Made by a program: the position numbers and the translations under genes
The notes under the pieces: model-generated
Told to the model about the DNA's origin: nothing
Databases searched by the model: none
The model's input: the letters and a program-made list of their open reading frames with translations, nothing else
NCBI GenBank assembly: GCA_900551195.1
Contig: URVD01000053.1
Span: forward strand, 1-9,524
Origin: an uncultured Collinsella sp.
GTDB lineage: Bacteria; Actinomycetota; Coriobacteriia; Coriobacteriales; Coriobacteriaceae
Direction: 5' to 3'
Length of the DNA: 9,524 bases
In this document: positions 1 to 5,580 of the stretch, in pieces
Numbering within the stretch: position 1 is the first letter of the stretch
How the letters are laid out: each line of letters starts with the position of its first letter

Positions 1-367
1 GATTGGGGCAGGCGAGCTTGCCGGCCCTCAGCGTGTGCTCATTGAGGTCAATGTGAGTGGTGAAGAGTCGAAGGGAGGCTTTTCGCCCGATGAGATTCGC
101 GCCGCCGCGGGTGAGCTTGCGGAGCTTGAGGGAATTTGCGTGCAGGGGCTTATGACTATGGCGCCCCGGGGGAATAAGGATGTGGCACGCCGCACCTTTG
201 CGGGGCTTCGTGAGCTGAGGGATGAGCTGGAGGCGGCGCATCCCGATTTGAACCTACCTGAGCTTTCCTGCGGCATGAGCGAGGACTTTGAGCCTGCCCT
301 TGAGGAGGGCTCTACACTCGTTCGCCTGGGCAGGGTAGTATTTAGCCCGGAGTTTGCAGTAAAATAA
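1..367 (+). CDS. yggS: YggS/PLPBP family PLP-homeostasis protein, C-terminal part (5' end outside window)
   Basis: The reading frame is open from the window edge (first full codon at base 2) to TAA at 365-367, giving the last 121 residues of a protein that is normally about 220-235 aa. The segment carries the EVNVSGEESKGGF block, the GLMTMAP block and the C-terminal LSCGMSEDFEPAL...GSTLVRLGRVVF block. These are hallmarks of the YggS/YlmE/PROSC fold-type III PLP-binding proteins. Members bind pyridoxal phosphate without a known enzymatic reaction and buffer PLP and amino-acid/keto-acid pools in the cytosol. The PLP-lysine lies upstream of the window and cannot be checked. The gene sits 60 nt ahead of sepF, the same order as ylmE-ylmF in Firmicutes, so it probably shares their transcript. 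Family assignment is secure. Completeness upstream is unknown. Confidence 0.93.
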   Translation, partial: IGAGELAGPQRVLIEVNVSGEESKGGFSPDEIRAAAGELAELEGICVQGLMTMAPRGNKDVARRTFAGLRELRDELEAAHPDLNLPELSCGMSEDFEPALEEGSTLVRLGRVVFSPEFAVK

Positions 368-427
368 GGCTCTGAAGTGCGCACTGATTATCGGGGCGCC
401 TGCACTAAACCGCGAGAGGACACAACC

Positions 428-1150
428 ATGGGCTTCCTTGACGAGATTAAAAATAAGATGCACCTGGGCGGCCAGCAGGGTTACGACCAGGGTTATGGCC
501 AGGACGACGACTACGGCTACGATGACGGCTACGACGATGGCTATCAGAACAACGGCTACAGTGGTGCTTCGGGCGAGGGCTTCTACACCCAAGACGAGCC
601 GAGCAACGGCCTGCTTGGCCAGACGCGCCGCGGTGAAGCTGAGTCGGTTGCCGTGTATACGCGCTCCGGTCAGCTGGTCGGCGATGACTCCCGCCATGCC
701 ACGACGTATAACCCGCCTTCGCGCTCGCAGGACAGTGTTGCGAGCGGTTATCGTCCTGGTGCCTATGACACGCCGTCGAGCTACGCCGAGAATACCCGCG
801 CCCGTGCCGCCGCTGCACCCGCGCCTGCACCGAGCGATGCCTCGGCCTATGCGAGCAATATCATCAACGCCACGCCGCAGCTGCCGGCCTATGTCCTGCG
901 CCCCGAGAGCTATGACGACGTGGAGACCGTGGTGCGCCGCGTTCGCACCAAGCAGCCTGTCGCACTGATTTTTGTGGGCGTACGCACCGAAGTTGCCAAG
1001 CGCGTCTTGGACTTCTCTTACGGCTTTGCCTGCGGTCTGGGTGCCACGGTCAAGGAGGTGGGCGACCGCGTGTTCATGGTGCTGCCCGCCGGTTGCGAGG
1101 TCAAAGATTCCGATCTCAAGAAGCTTCGTGCCGACGGCTACCTTAAGTAA
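428..1150 (+). CDS. sepF: SepF cell-division protein
   Basis: A 240-aa protein. An in-frame GTG exists at 377, but ATG 428 is chosen because GAGAGGA (414-420) lies 7 nt ahead and because the residues that follow (MGFLDEIKNKM) form the amphipathic membrane-binding helix expected at a SepF N-terminus. Residues about 16-45 are a Tyr/Gly/Asp-rich low-complexity linker built from near-repeated TAC/GAC/GGC codons, followed by a disordered Ser/Pro/Ala-rich stretch to about 150. The conserved SepF domain runs from about 155 (YVLRPESYDDVETVV) to about 235, including the VAKRVLDFSYGFACGLGATVKEVGDRVFMVLP core. In other Gram-positives SepF polymerises, binds the FtsZ C-terminal tail and tethers the Z-ring to the membrane; it is essential in actinobacteria lacking FtsA. 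It is longer than Bacillus SepF (about 150 aa) because of the linker, as is common in actinobacteria. Its neighbours yggS, yggT and divIVA support the call. Confidence 0.95.
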   Translation: MGFLDEIKNKMHLGGQQGYDQGYGQDDDYGYDDGYDDGYQNNGYSGASGEGFYTQDEPSNGLLGQTRRGEAESVAVYTRSGQLVGDDSRHATTYNPPSRSQDSVASGYRPGAYDTPSSYAENTRARAAAAPAPAPSDASAYASNIINATPQLPAYVLRPESYDDVETVVRRVRTKQPVALIFVGVRTEVAKRVLDFSYGFACGLGATVKEVGDRVFMVLPAGCEVKDSDLKKLRADGYLK

Positions 1151-1171
1151 AGACAAGACGAGGAGATTCCC

Positions 1172-1453
1172 ATCAACATCTACACTATCGTCCAGCTGGT
1201 CAACACGCTGTTCAACTTCTATTCCACGCTCATTGTCGTCTACTGCTTTATGACGTGGATTCCCATGAAGCAGGGTGGTTTGCTTCAGGATATTGCCGCG
1301 GTGCTTGATAGCGTGTGCGGTCCGTGGCTCAACCTGTTCCGTCGTTTCATTCCGCCGATGGGCGGTATCGATTTTTCGCCGGTCGTTGCGATTATTGCGT
1401 TGCAGTTGGTGCAGAGGCTGGTTCTGCAGCTTCTTATAGGTATACTCGTGTAG
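1172..1453 (+). CDS. yggT: YggT family membrane protein with apparent ATC start codon
   Basis: The frame from 1172 to TAG 1451-1453 encodes 93 aa, the usual YggT/YlmG length. An N-terminal hydrophobic helix (NIYTIVQLVNTLFNFYSTLIV) leads into the family signature FMTWIPM. The second half, WLNLFRRFIPPMGGIDFSPVVA, is the strongly conserved YggT motif, followed by a second membrane helix. The only in-frame ATG (1250) lies inside the first membrane helix and would delete it. No ATG, GTG or TTG occurs in frame between the sepF stop (1148-1150, same frame) and 1250. GAGGAG at 1160-1165 sits 6 nt ahead of ATC 1172, which is therefore the best start; ATT 1166 is too close to the ribosome site. YggT proteins are integral membrane proteins linked to division, osmotic tolerance and, in plastids, nucleoid or thylakoid organisation; the biochemical role is unclear. 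It follows sepF by 21 nt and is surely co-transcribed. Confidence 0.85.
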   Translation: MNIYTIVQLVNTLFNFYSTLIVVYCFMTWIPMKQGGLLQDIAAVLDSVCGPWLNLFRRFIPPMGGIDFSPVVAIIALQLVQRLVLQLLIGILV

Positions 1454-1514
1454 AACTGACTTAGTAACTTACGTCGGGCGTGTAGCGCCGAGGCGATGAA
1501 AAAGGAGACTTGTT

Positions 1515-2189
1515 ATGGCTATTACCCCTGCAGACATCCAGGCTCAGACTTTCTCTGAGGCCAAGCGTGGCTACGATCCTGCTGAGGTCGACGTCTTCTT
1601 GGAGACGCTGTCTTCCGAGGTTGACGCTATGCTCGCTAAGATCGTCGACCTTAAGGGTCGTCTGACTGCTACCGAGCAGCAGCTTGCCGATGCGCAGGCT
1701 CAGCTTGCCCAAGCTCAGGATGCCACCGCCCAGGCCGTTCCTGCCGCCCCCGTGGCTGCTCCCGCCCCTGACTTCTCCGCTCAGGAGCGCCAGATTTCCG
1801 CTGCCCTGATCGCTGCCCAGCAGACCGCTGAGACCATCGTCAACGATGCCAACGAGAACGCTGAGCGTATCCGCAACGAGGCTGACGCCAAGGCCCGCGA
1901 GGTTATCCGCCAGGCTCTGACCGAGAAGCAGGCCGAGCTCGAGGAGATCGATCGTCTCAAGGCTTCCCGTGAGGAGTTCAAGGCAGAGTATCTCAAGCTC
2001 ATCCAGCACTTCATGGACGATGCCCAGAATTCCTTCCCGGCCGATCTGATGGCCTCCACGCCGGTCGGTTCTGCCGCTTCTCCTGCAGTGACTGTTCCCG
2101 CCGAGCCGCTGCCCGTCGCTGACCCGGTTGTCCCCGTGGCCGATCCCTTCGCCCCGATCGACAACTTTGCTGCCGACGACCTGGACTAA
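1515..2189 (+). CDS. divIVA: DivIVA-family polar coiled-coil protein
   Basis: A 224-aa protein. ATG 1515 has AAAGGAG (1501-1507) 7 nt upstream. Residues 1-35 are the canonical DivIVA N-terminal membrane-binding domain (ITPADIQAQTF...KRGYDPAEVDVFL). The conserved Arg18-Gly-Tyr is present, with Lys at the position of Bacillus Phe17, as in actinobacterial Wag31-like proteins. Residues about 28-70 form a first coiled coil and 71-86 a Pro/Ala linker. Residues about 87-170 form a second long charged helix, and 171-224 is a Pro/Ala/Val/Asp-rich tail. DivIVA assembles at curved membrane (poles and septa) and recruits division, cell-wall or chromosome-anchoring partners. The tail is an accessory compared with the short Bacillus protein. 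Codon use is strongly biased toward a few codons (GCT/GCC, GAG, CAG, AAG), suggesting high expression. It is the last gene of the cluster and is followed by an intrinsic terminator. Confidence 0.93.
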   Translation: MAITPADIQAQTFSEAKRGYDPAEVDVFLETLSSEVDAMLAKIVDLKGRLTATEQQLADAQAQLAQAQDATAQAVPAAPVAAPAPDFSAQERQISAALIAAQQTAETIVNDANENAERIRNEADAKAREVIRQALTEKQAELEEIDRLKASREEFKAEYLKLIQHFMDDAQNSFPADLMASTPVGSAASPAVTVPAEPLPVADPVVPVADPFAPIDNFAADDLD

Positions 2190-2215
2190 CATTCGGCCTA
2201 CAATTTAGTGCCTAG

Positions 2216-2245
2216 AAAGGACCCGCAGCTTGCGGGTCCTTTTTT
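2216..2245 (+). terminator. Intrinsic terminator of the division cluster
   Basis: A perfect 12-bp stem (2216-2227 with 2231-2242, AAAGGACCCGCA pairing with its complement) has a 3-nt loop. The T-run 2240-2245 overlaps the end of the stem. It begins 27 nt after the divIVA stop and ends transcription from the yggS-sepF-yggT-divIVA unit. Confidence 0.93.
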
Positions 2246-2270
2246 ATGACTGTGCAGGGGCGCGCAACAT

Positions 2271-2308
2271 AAAAAACCGAGCCCTGCACATTGTGGCGCA
2301 GAACTCGG
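2271..2308 (-). terminator. Intrinsic terminator of the nitroreductase gene
   Basis: Read on the minus strand, CCGAGTTCTGC (complement of 2298-2308) pairs with GCAGGGCTCGG (complement of 2277-2287). The stem has 11 pairs, two of them G-U, and is followed at once by six T residues (complement of 2271-2276). It lies about 50 nt after the minus-strand stop at 2357 and faces the divIVA terminator in this convergent gap. Confidence 0.85.
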
Positions 2309-2356
2309 CGAATGGGTGAGCGGTAAAAGGTAGGTTTTAGGGCATGTGCCAAAAAA

Positions 2357-2887
2357 CTACTTGAGGAGGAAGTTGGGGAGGGGAATGGTACGGGCCTCGC
2401 GATGCTCGGGGTCGGCGATGTGGTCGGCAGGATAGCCACAGACAAGCATGTGATAGGGATAAACGCCCTTGGGCAGATTGAACTGCTCCTGTGCCACCTC
2501 TGGCTTAAAATGGCATACCCAGCACGTTCCCAGGCCCTGCTCGGTGGCCTCCATCATCATCTGATCGCAAACGATGGATGTATCGATTTCGCTGGAATTC
2601 ATCTGATCATACGGGCGCACCCAAGCATCATCGGTAACGCTGCAAATAAGGAAGACAAGCGGAGCCCCAAAGATAGACCCATCACGAGCAAACCGAGGCT
2701 GACAAGCAGCAGCCTTCTCCAGAAGCTCAGGCGTATCCAACACCATCACACGGGTTGGATGATTATTACAAGCAGAAGGAGCAATCCGCCCAGCCTCAAC
2801 AATGGCATCCACCACAGCCTGCTCAACAGAACGATTCTCAAACTCGCGACAAGAATACCGAGACCGAGCCAGATCCAAATAACTCAC
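2357..2887 (-). CDS. Nitroreductase-family flavoprotein (FMN-dependent NAD(P)H oxidoreductase)
   Basis: From GTG (2885-2887 on the minus strand) the protein is 176 aa. TTTGGAGG (complement of 2896-2903) lies 8 nt before this GTG and the sequence then begins VSYLDLARSRYSCREF, the normal nitroreductase N-terminus. An in-frame ATG 21 codons further upstream (2948-2950) has no good ribosome site and would add unrelated residues. Features seen are the FMN-binding SRYSCREF (residues 9-16), the APSACNNHPTRVMVLD block and the GLGTCWVCHF FMN/dimer motif. The length fits the compact class of this family. Members reduce nitroaromatics, quinones, enals or similar acceptors using FMN and NAD(P)H; the substrate here cannot be inferred. 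The gene stands alone with its own terminator. The first half uses T-ending codons heavily while the second half uses C-ending codons like its neighbours. Confidence 0.88.
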   Translation of the reverse strand: MSYLDLARSRYSCREFENRSVEQAVVDAIVEAGRIAPSACNNHPTRVMVLDTPELLEKAAACQPRFARDGSIFGAPLVFLICSVTDDAWVRPYDQMNSSEIDTSIVCDQMMMEATEQGLGTCWVCHFKPEVAQEQFNLPKGVYPYHMLVCGYPADHIADPEHREARTIPLPNFLLK

Positions 2888-2940
2888 AACCAAGCCCTCC
2901 AAATTCAACGAATCAATCCAAAGTAAAACAAAGGGTCCCC

Positions 2941-3051
2941 AAAGCCCCATCCCCCCAAACGTTTAAGGCGGTCCCAAAGTTCCCAATCGGGTCCAAAGGC
3001 CCCGCCAACAAAAGCCCCATCGCTTTCAAAGTATCAGCCAAAGTTCCCAAT
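2941..3051. repeat. Two degenerate direct-repeat copies upstream of the nitroreductase gene
   Basis: AAAGCCCCATC occurs exactly at 2941-2951 and 3011-3021. CCAAAGTTCCCAAT occurs exactly at 2974-2987 and 3038-3051. The same two words in the same order, 33 and 27 nt apart, indicate a degenerate duplication of about 65-70 bp. The plus strand is C/A-rich and the minus strand carries several runs of 3-6 G. The segment is non-coding as far as I can see and forms the leader/upstream region of the nitroreductase gene. Confidence 0.7.
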
Positions 3052-3165
3052 GGTGGTACGTAAGGCGAAGGGCCGGCACCTGTTTACTTTCGAACGACTC
3101 TGCCATGCAGCCGGAGTGAGAAAGCAAACAGGTGCCGGCCCTTCGCCGCCGGGACACGTACCCCC
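3052..3165. repeat. Large inverted-repeat (hairpin) element between DUF47 gene and nitroreductase
   Basis: A perfect 22-bp stem pairs 3064-3085 with 3126-3147. After one A/C mismatch it continues inward for 5 bp (3087-3091 with 3120-3124). Outer arms 3052-3061 and 3156-3165 pair at 9 of 10 positions, separated from the main stem by a small asymmetric bulge. The 28-nt central loop can form a small inner hairpin (CTGC 3100-3103 with GCAG 3107-3110). There is no T-run on either side, so it is not a standard intrinsic terminator. It begins right after the second direct-repeat copy (ends 3051) and its right end stops 2 nt short of the DUF47 stop codon (3168-3170). It could be a MITE- or REP-like palindrome, an mRNA 3' stabiliser for the pit operon, or a structured RNA. 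Confidence 0.75.
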
Positions 3166-3167
3166 AA

Positions 3168-3791
3168 TTAACTGTTCTTCATGACAATCGAATCCACAAC
3201 ATCGGCCACATTCTCACAGCAGTCAGCGCAGTACTCCAGGAAGGCGTACACGTCTCGCCAAGCGATGACCTCGAGCGGGTCCTTGCCGTTAACGTGCAGG
3301 TTGCGCATGGCGTTGATATAGAGCTCGTCGGCTTCGGACTCGATGGTGTTGATCTGGATGACGAGTTCGCGCAGGGTCTTGGACTTGCGGTAGTTGGGCA
3401 GCTCGACCATCAGGTCTTTCATGGCGCGGCAGGCGTCAGTCACCTTGTGGGCGATGACGATGGCGTCGGGATGGATGCTCTGGATGTTGGTGAAGTAGAC
3501 GCGCTGCACGACGCCCTCGATGCGGTCGAGCACGGTGTCGAGTGAGCAGCTCATCAGATCCAGATCCTCGCGCTCGAGCGGGGTGATAAAGGCGGTGAGC
3601 AAGGCGTCCTCAAGCTCATGGTGCTTCTTGTCGGCCGCATGCTCGATCGCGTGCATCTTGTTGAGCATATCGTGAATCTTTGCGGGATCGAAGTTCTCGA
3701 AAATCTTGGTGAGCAGCTCGGCGGCCTGGACGGCAAGGTCGGCGCAGGCGACGTAGTTGTCGAAGTAGAACGAATCGGGTTTCTTTGCCAT
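3168..3791 (-). CDS. DUF47/PhoU-like accessory protein of the Pit transporter
   Basis: A 207-aa all-helical protein. ATG (3789-3791) has AAGGA 7 nt upstream. The sequence FYFDNYVACADLAVQAAELL near the start, the HAIEHAADKKHHEL block (residues about 47-60), EREDLDLMSCSLDTVLDRIEGV in the middle and a late IESEADEL...EYCADCCENVADVVDSI block all match the DUF47 (PhoU_div) family. These are PhoU-type helical bundles with acidic and His residues that can coordinate metal. In many bacteria the family is encoded next to a pit gene and is thought to regulate or assist that low-affinity phosphate carrier. Here it follows the transporter by 67 nt on the same strand, so one operon is likely. No signal peptide or membrane segment is visible; a cytosolic protein acting at the transporter is inferred. 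Confidence 0.92.
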   Translation of the reverse strand: MAKKPDSFYFDNYVACADLAVQAAELLTKIFENFDPAKIHDMLNKMHAIEHAADKKHHELEDALLTAFITPLEREDLDLMSCSLDTVLDRIEGVVQRVYFTNIQSIHPDAIVIAHKVTDACRAMKDLMVELPNYRKSKTLRELVIQINTIESEADELYINAMRNLHVNGKDPLEVIAWRDVYAFLEYCADCCENVADVVDSIVMKNS

Positions 3792-3858
3792 GGGTGGGTC
3801 CTTTCGAGGCGAAGACGGGTGGGCGAGGTAATGCAGTCCGGATGGACGTTCGGTTTGA

Positions 3859-4908
3859 CTAGAGGAACATCATGAACAGCTTGGCCATGACAAAGCTGAT
3901 GAGTCCGCAGGCGGGGAAGGTGAAGAACCAGGTGAACATCATGTCCTTGACCACGCCGAAGTTGATGGCCGAGAGGCGCTTGACGGCACCGACGCCCATG
4001 ATGGCGCAGGTCTTGATGTGTGTGGAGGACACGGGGATGCCGGTAAGGGTGGCAAGCAGCAGGTTTGCGGCGCCCGCCAGGTCGGCGGAGAAGCCCTGAT
4101 ACTTTTCGAGCTTGACCATGCTCTGGCCGACGGACTTGATGATGCGCTCGCCGCCCACGCTGGTGCCGATACCCATAGTGGCCGAGCACAGCAGCATAAT
4201 CCAGATGGGGATGCCTGCATCGCCGACGCTCGTCTGGCCGCTGGCAAAGGCCACGCCTAAAAAGAGCACGCCGATGAACTTCTGTCCATCCTGCGCGCCG
4301 TGCATAAAGCTCATGGCCGCAGCGCTCGCGATCTGAGCGTATTTAAAGAAGACATTGGCACGTCGCCTGTTGGCGGCGGCGAAAAGAATCGAGACGAGCT
4401 TGCACAGGACCCAGCCCATGACAAAGCCCAGGCCGATGGAGAGCGCCAGACCGTAGATGACCTTCATCCACTCGTGGACGTTGACGCTGCTCGCACCGCC
4501 GAGGGCGATGGCGGCACCGGTCAGGCCGGCGATAAGGCTGTGGCTTTGCGAGGTGGGGATGCCAAAACGCGACGCTGTGGCGCCGTAGACGACGATGGAG
4601 AACAGCGCCGCGCATAGGCAGGCGAGCGCCATGGTGCTGTTTCCGCCAAAGTCGACGATATGTGAGATGGTGTTGGCGACGCTCGCGTTAAAGTGCGTCA
4701 TGATGAGCACGCCGAGGAAGTTGAATGCGGCGCTCATGAGAATGGCGGCGCGGGCGGGCATGCAACGCGTAGTGACGCAGGTCGCGATGGCGTTGGGCGC
4801 GTCGGTCCATCCATTGACGAAGATGGCGCCCAACGCGAGGATCACGGTGACGGCAAGGACTGGGTTCGACACAATTTGGCCGAGGAAGGTTGAGAACGTT
4901 ACGTCCAT
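3859..4908 (-). CDS. pit: PiT-family inorganic phosphate transporter
   Basis: A 349-aa polytopic membrane protein of the PHO4 family. It shows the internal duplication of this family. Repeat one carries FVNGWTDAPNAIAT (about 30-43) and GIPTSQSHSLIAG (116-128). Repeat two carries FMHGAQDGQKFIG (about 201-213) and GIPVSSTHIKT (290-300). A basic loop, NRRRANVFFKY (180-190), separates the halves. About ten hydrophobic segments are evident. The family imports phosphate, usually as a metal-phosphate or with H+/Na+, at low affinity. The length suits compact bacterial members (330-420 aa). ATG 4906-4908 is the first possible start after an in-frame TAA (4939-4941); its own ribosome site is weak. The downstream DUF47 gene supports the assignment. 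Promoter elements and a Pho box could not be identified with confidence in 4909-5120. Confidence 0.94.
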   Translation of the reverse strand: MDVTFSTFLGQIVSNPVLAVTVILALGAIFVNGWTDAPNAIATCVTTRCMPARAAILMSAAFNFLGVLIMTHFNASVANTISHIVDFGGNSTMALACLCAALFSIVVYGATASRFGIPTSQSHSLIAGLTGAAIALGGASSVNVHEWMKVIYGLALSIGLGFVMGWVLCKLVSILFAAANRRRANVFFKYAQIASAAAMSFMHGAQDGQKFIGVLFLGVAFASGQTSVGDAGIPIWIMLLCSATMGIGTSVGGERIIKSVGQSMVKLEKYQGFSADLAGAANLLLATLTGIPVSSTHIKTCAIMGVGAVKRLSAINFGVVKDMMFTWFFTFPACGLISFVMAKLFMMFL

Positions 4909-5121
4909 ATATGGGCTTTCTCGAAGTTTGCAGACACGTTACAAAAACATGATAAATCGTATCACCTCCTGCGGGTCTCTTTACCGAGTTCTGATGGGAG
5001 AAGTGAACTTTTTGGCACTAAAATTGAATATTAGCCCTGTTGGCCGCGGGTGTTCTTTTTGCTAACACGCCATACGGACACGTGCGATTACTACGACACT
5101 CCAAAACCACAGTCTGTTCGC
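4909..5121. promoter_or_regulatory. Divergent intergenic region between pit and the 5159 gene
   Basis: This holds the control region of the minus-strand pit operon. Seen directly: an inverted repeat AGTTC (4987-4991) / GAACT (5005-5009) with a 13-nt gap; a dyad TGATA-N5-TATCA at 4950-4964; and, on the minus strand, AGGAGGTGAT (complement of 4961-4970), complementary to the full anti-Shine-Dalgarno tail of 16S rRNA but about 55 nt before the pit ATG. The stretch is AT-richer than the genes. No convincing -35/-10 pair for pit was found. Confidence 0.4.
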
Positions 5122-5151
5122 TTTACAACATGCAAACATGCGTTCGATAAT
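5122..5151 (+). promoter_or_regulatory. Promoter of the small uncharacterised gene
   Basis: TTTACA (5122-5127) matches the -35 consensus at 4 of 6 positions. After 18 nt comes GATAAT (5146-5151), which matches the -10 consensus at 5 of 6. The predicted transcription start, about 7 nt after the -10 box, falls at 5158-5159, which is the A of an ATG. This suggests a leaderless transcript. Confidence 0.55.
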
Positions 5152-5158
5152 AGGAGGC

Positions 5159-5497
5159 ATGGAATATCGACAGACAGACGGCAAAACTCGGCGCGTGCAC
5201 AAGCAGTATGTGGACGTCGTGGCCCGCATCCTCGCGGGCGGACAAGTCGTGCCGGTTACCGTCTGCTGGGTCGACGGTCGCTGCTTTACGATTGACGAGA
5301 TCGTCTCGTCCACTGGTTTTGGCCTGACGGTCCACGGCGTTCGTACGGCAACCTATAAGGTGCGTTTTGGCGGGCACGCGACCGAGTTGTATCTGGAGGA
5401 CCAGGCGTGCGGACGGCCGGACGGCTCGCAGGCCCACGTGATGCGTTGGTGGGTCTGGGCGTTTGATCGTACGCTTGAGGGCGAGCGCCGTAGGTAA
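5159..5497 (+). CDS. Small uncharacterised protein (112 aa), probably translated from a leaderless mRNA
   Basis: The frame ends at TAA 5495-5497. Two ATGs are possible. ATG 5138 lies inside the predicted promoter spacer and has no ribosome site. ATG 5159 coincides with the predicted transcription start, and an AGGAGG (5152-5157) only 1 nt before it is too close for normal use, so 5159 is preferred. Residues about 15-70 read VHKQYVDVVARILAGGQVVPVTVCWVDGRCFTIDEIV...GVRTATYKVRFGGHATELYLED. The pattern (YVDV.A, a strand, W.DGR...I..I, then alternating strands) resembles the small all-beta proteins of Gram-positives whose core is YVDVIA...PL.I.WEDGR.Y.IDRV. That family has no established function as far as I know. 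The end, MRWWVWAFDRTLEGERRR, is Trp-rich then basic. There is no signal peptide or membrane segment. It is divergent from pit and no functional link is evident. Confidence 0.75.
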   Translation: MEYRQTDGKTRRVHKQYVDVVARILAGGQVVPVTVCWVDGRCFTIDEIVSSTGFGLTVHGVRTATYKVRFGGHATELYLEDQACGRPDGSQAHVMRWWVWAFDRTLEGERRR

Positions 5498-5515
5498 GGA
5501 CGCACGGCGTTCGGG

Positions 5516-5521
5516 TACAAT
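5516..5521 (+). promoter_or_regulatory. Candidate -10 box for the Bax-inhibitor-like gene
   Basis: TACAAT matches the -10 consensus at 5 of 6 positions and lies 60 nt before ATG 5581. There is no clear -35 at the expected distance, so the call is weak. A 7-bp hairpin (5544-5550 with 5556-5562, GCGCCGT paired with its complement) would lie in the leader just before the ribosome site AAAGGA (5569-5574). Confidence 0.3.
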
Positions 5522-5580
5522 GGCAGGAATCTTGTCATCTGCTGCGCCGTCTTTCACGGCGCTTTGTGAAAGGACGAAGT

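Noticed and set aside
377..427. Upstream GTG start for sepF adding 17 residues
   Set aside because: The GAGAGGA site lies inside this extension, and SepF needs its amphipathic helix at the very N-terminus, which is what follows ATG 428.
254..1156. 300-codon open frame on the minus strand opposite sepF
   Set aside because: It covers the well-supported sepF frame, its translation has no recognisable domain and is Val/Ala/Arg-biased as expected from the complement of GC-rich coding DNA.
2402..3063. Two plus-strand open frames (2402-2926 and 2755-3063, the latter Pro/Lys/Gln-rich)
   Set aside because: They are antisense to the nitroreductase gene and its repeat-rich upstream DNA. The unusual composition follows from the A/C-rich strand; no ribosome site or family resemblance.
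3064..3147. Intrinsic terminator for the pit-DUF47 operon
   Set aside because: The stem is far longer than usual and has no T-run on either strand; it is reported as an inverted-repeat element instead.
3554..4189. Minus-strand open frame of 211 codons spanning the pit-DUF47 junction
   Set aside because: It overlaps the 3' part of pit and most of DUF47 in another frame. Its translation is His/Arg-rich noise, while both overlapped genes have strong family signatures.
4909..5060. Pho box controlling pit
   Set aside because: A single GTTCAC-like word is present on the minus strand near 5004-5009, but no direct repeats at helical spacing were seen, so I make no regulator claim.
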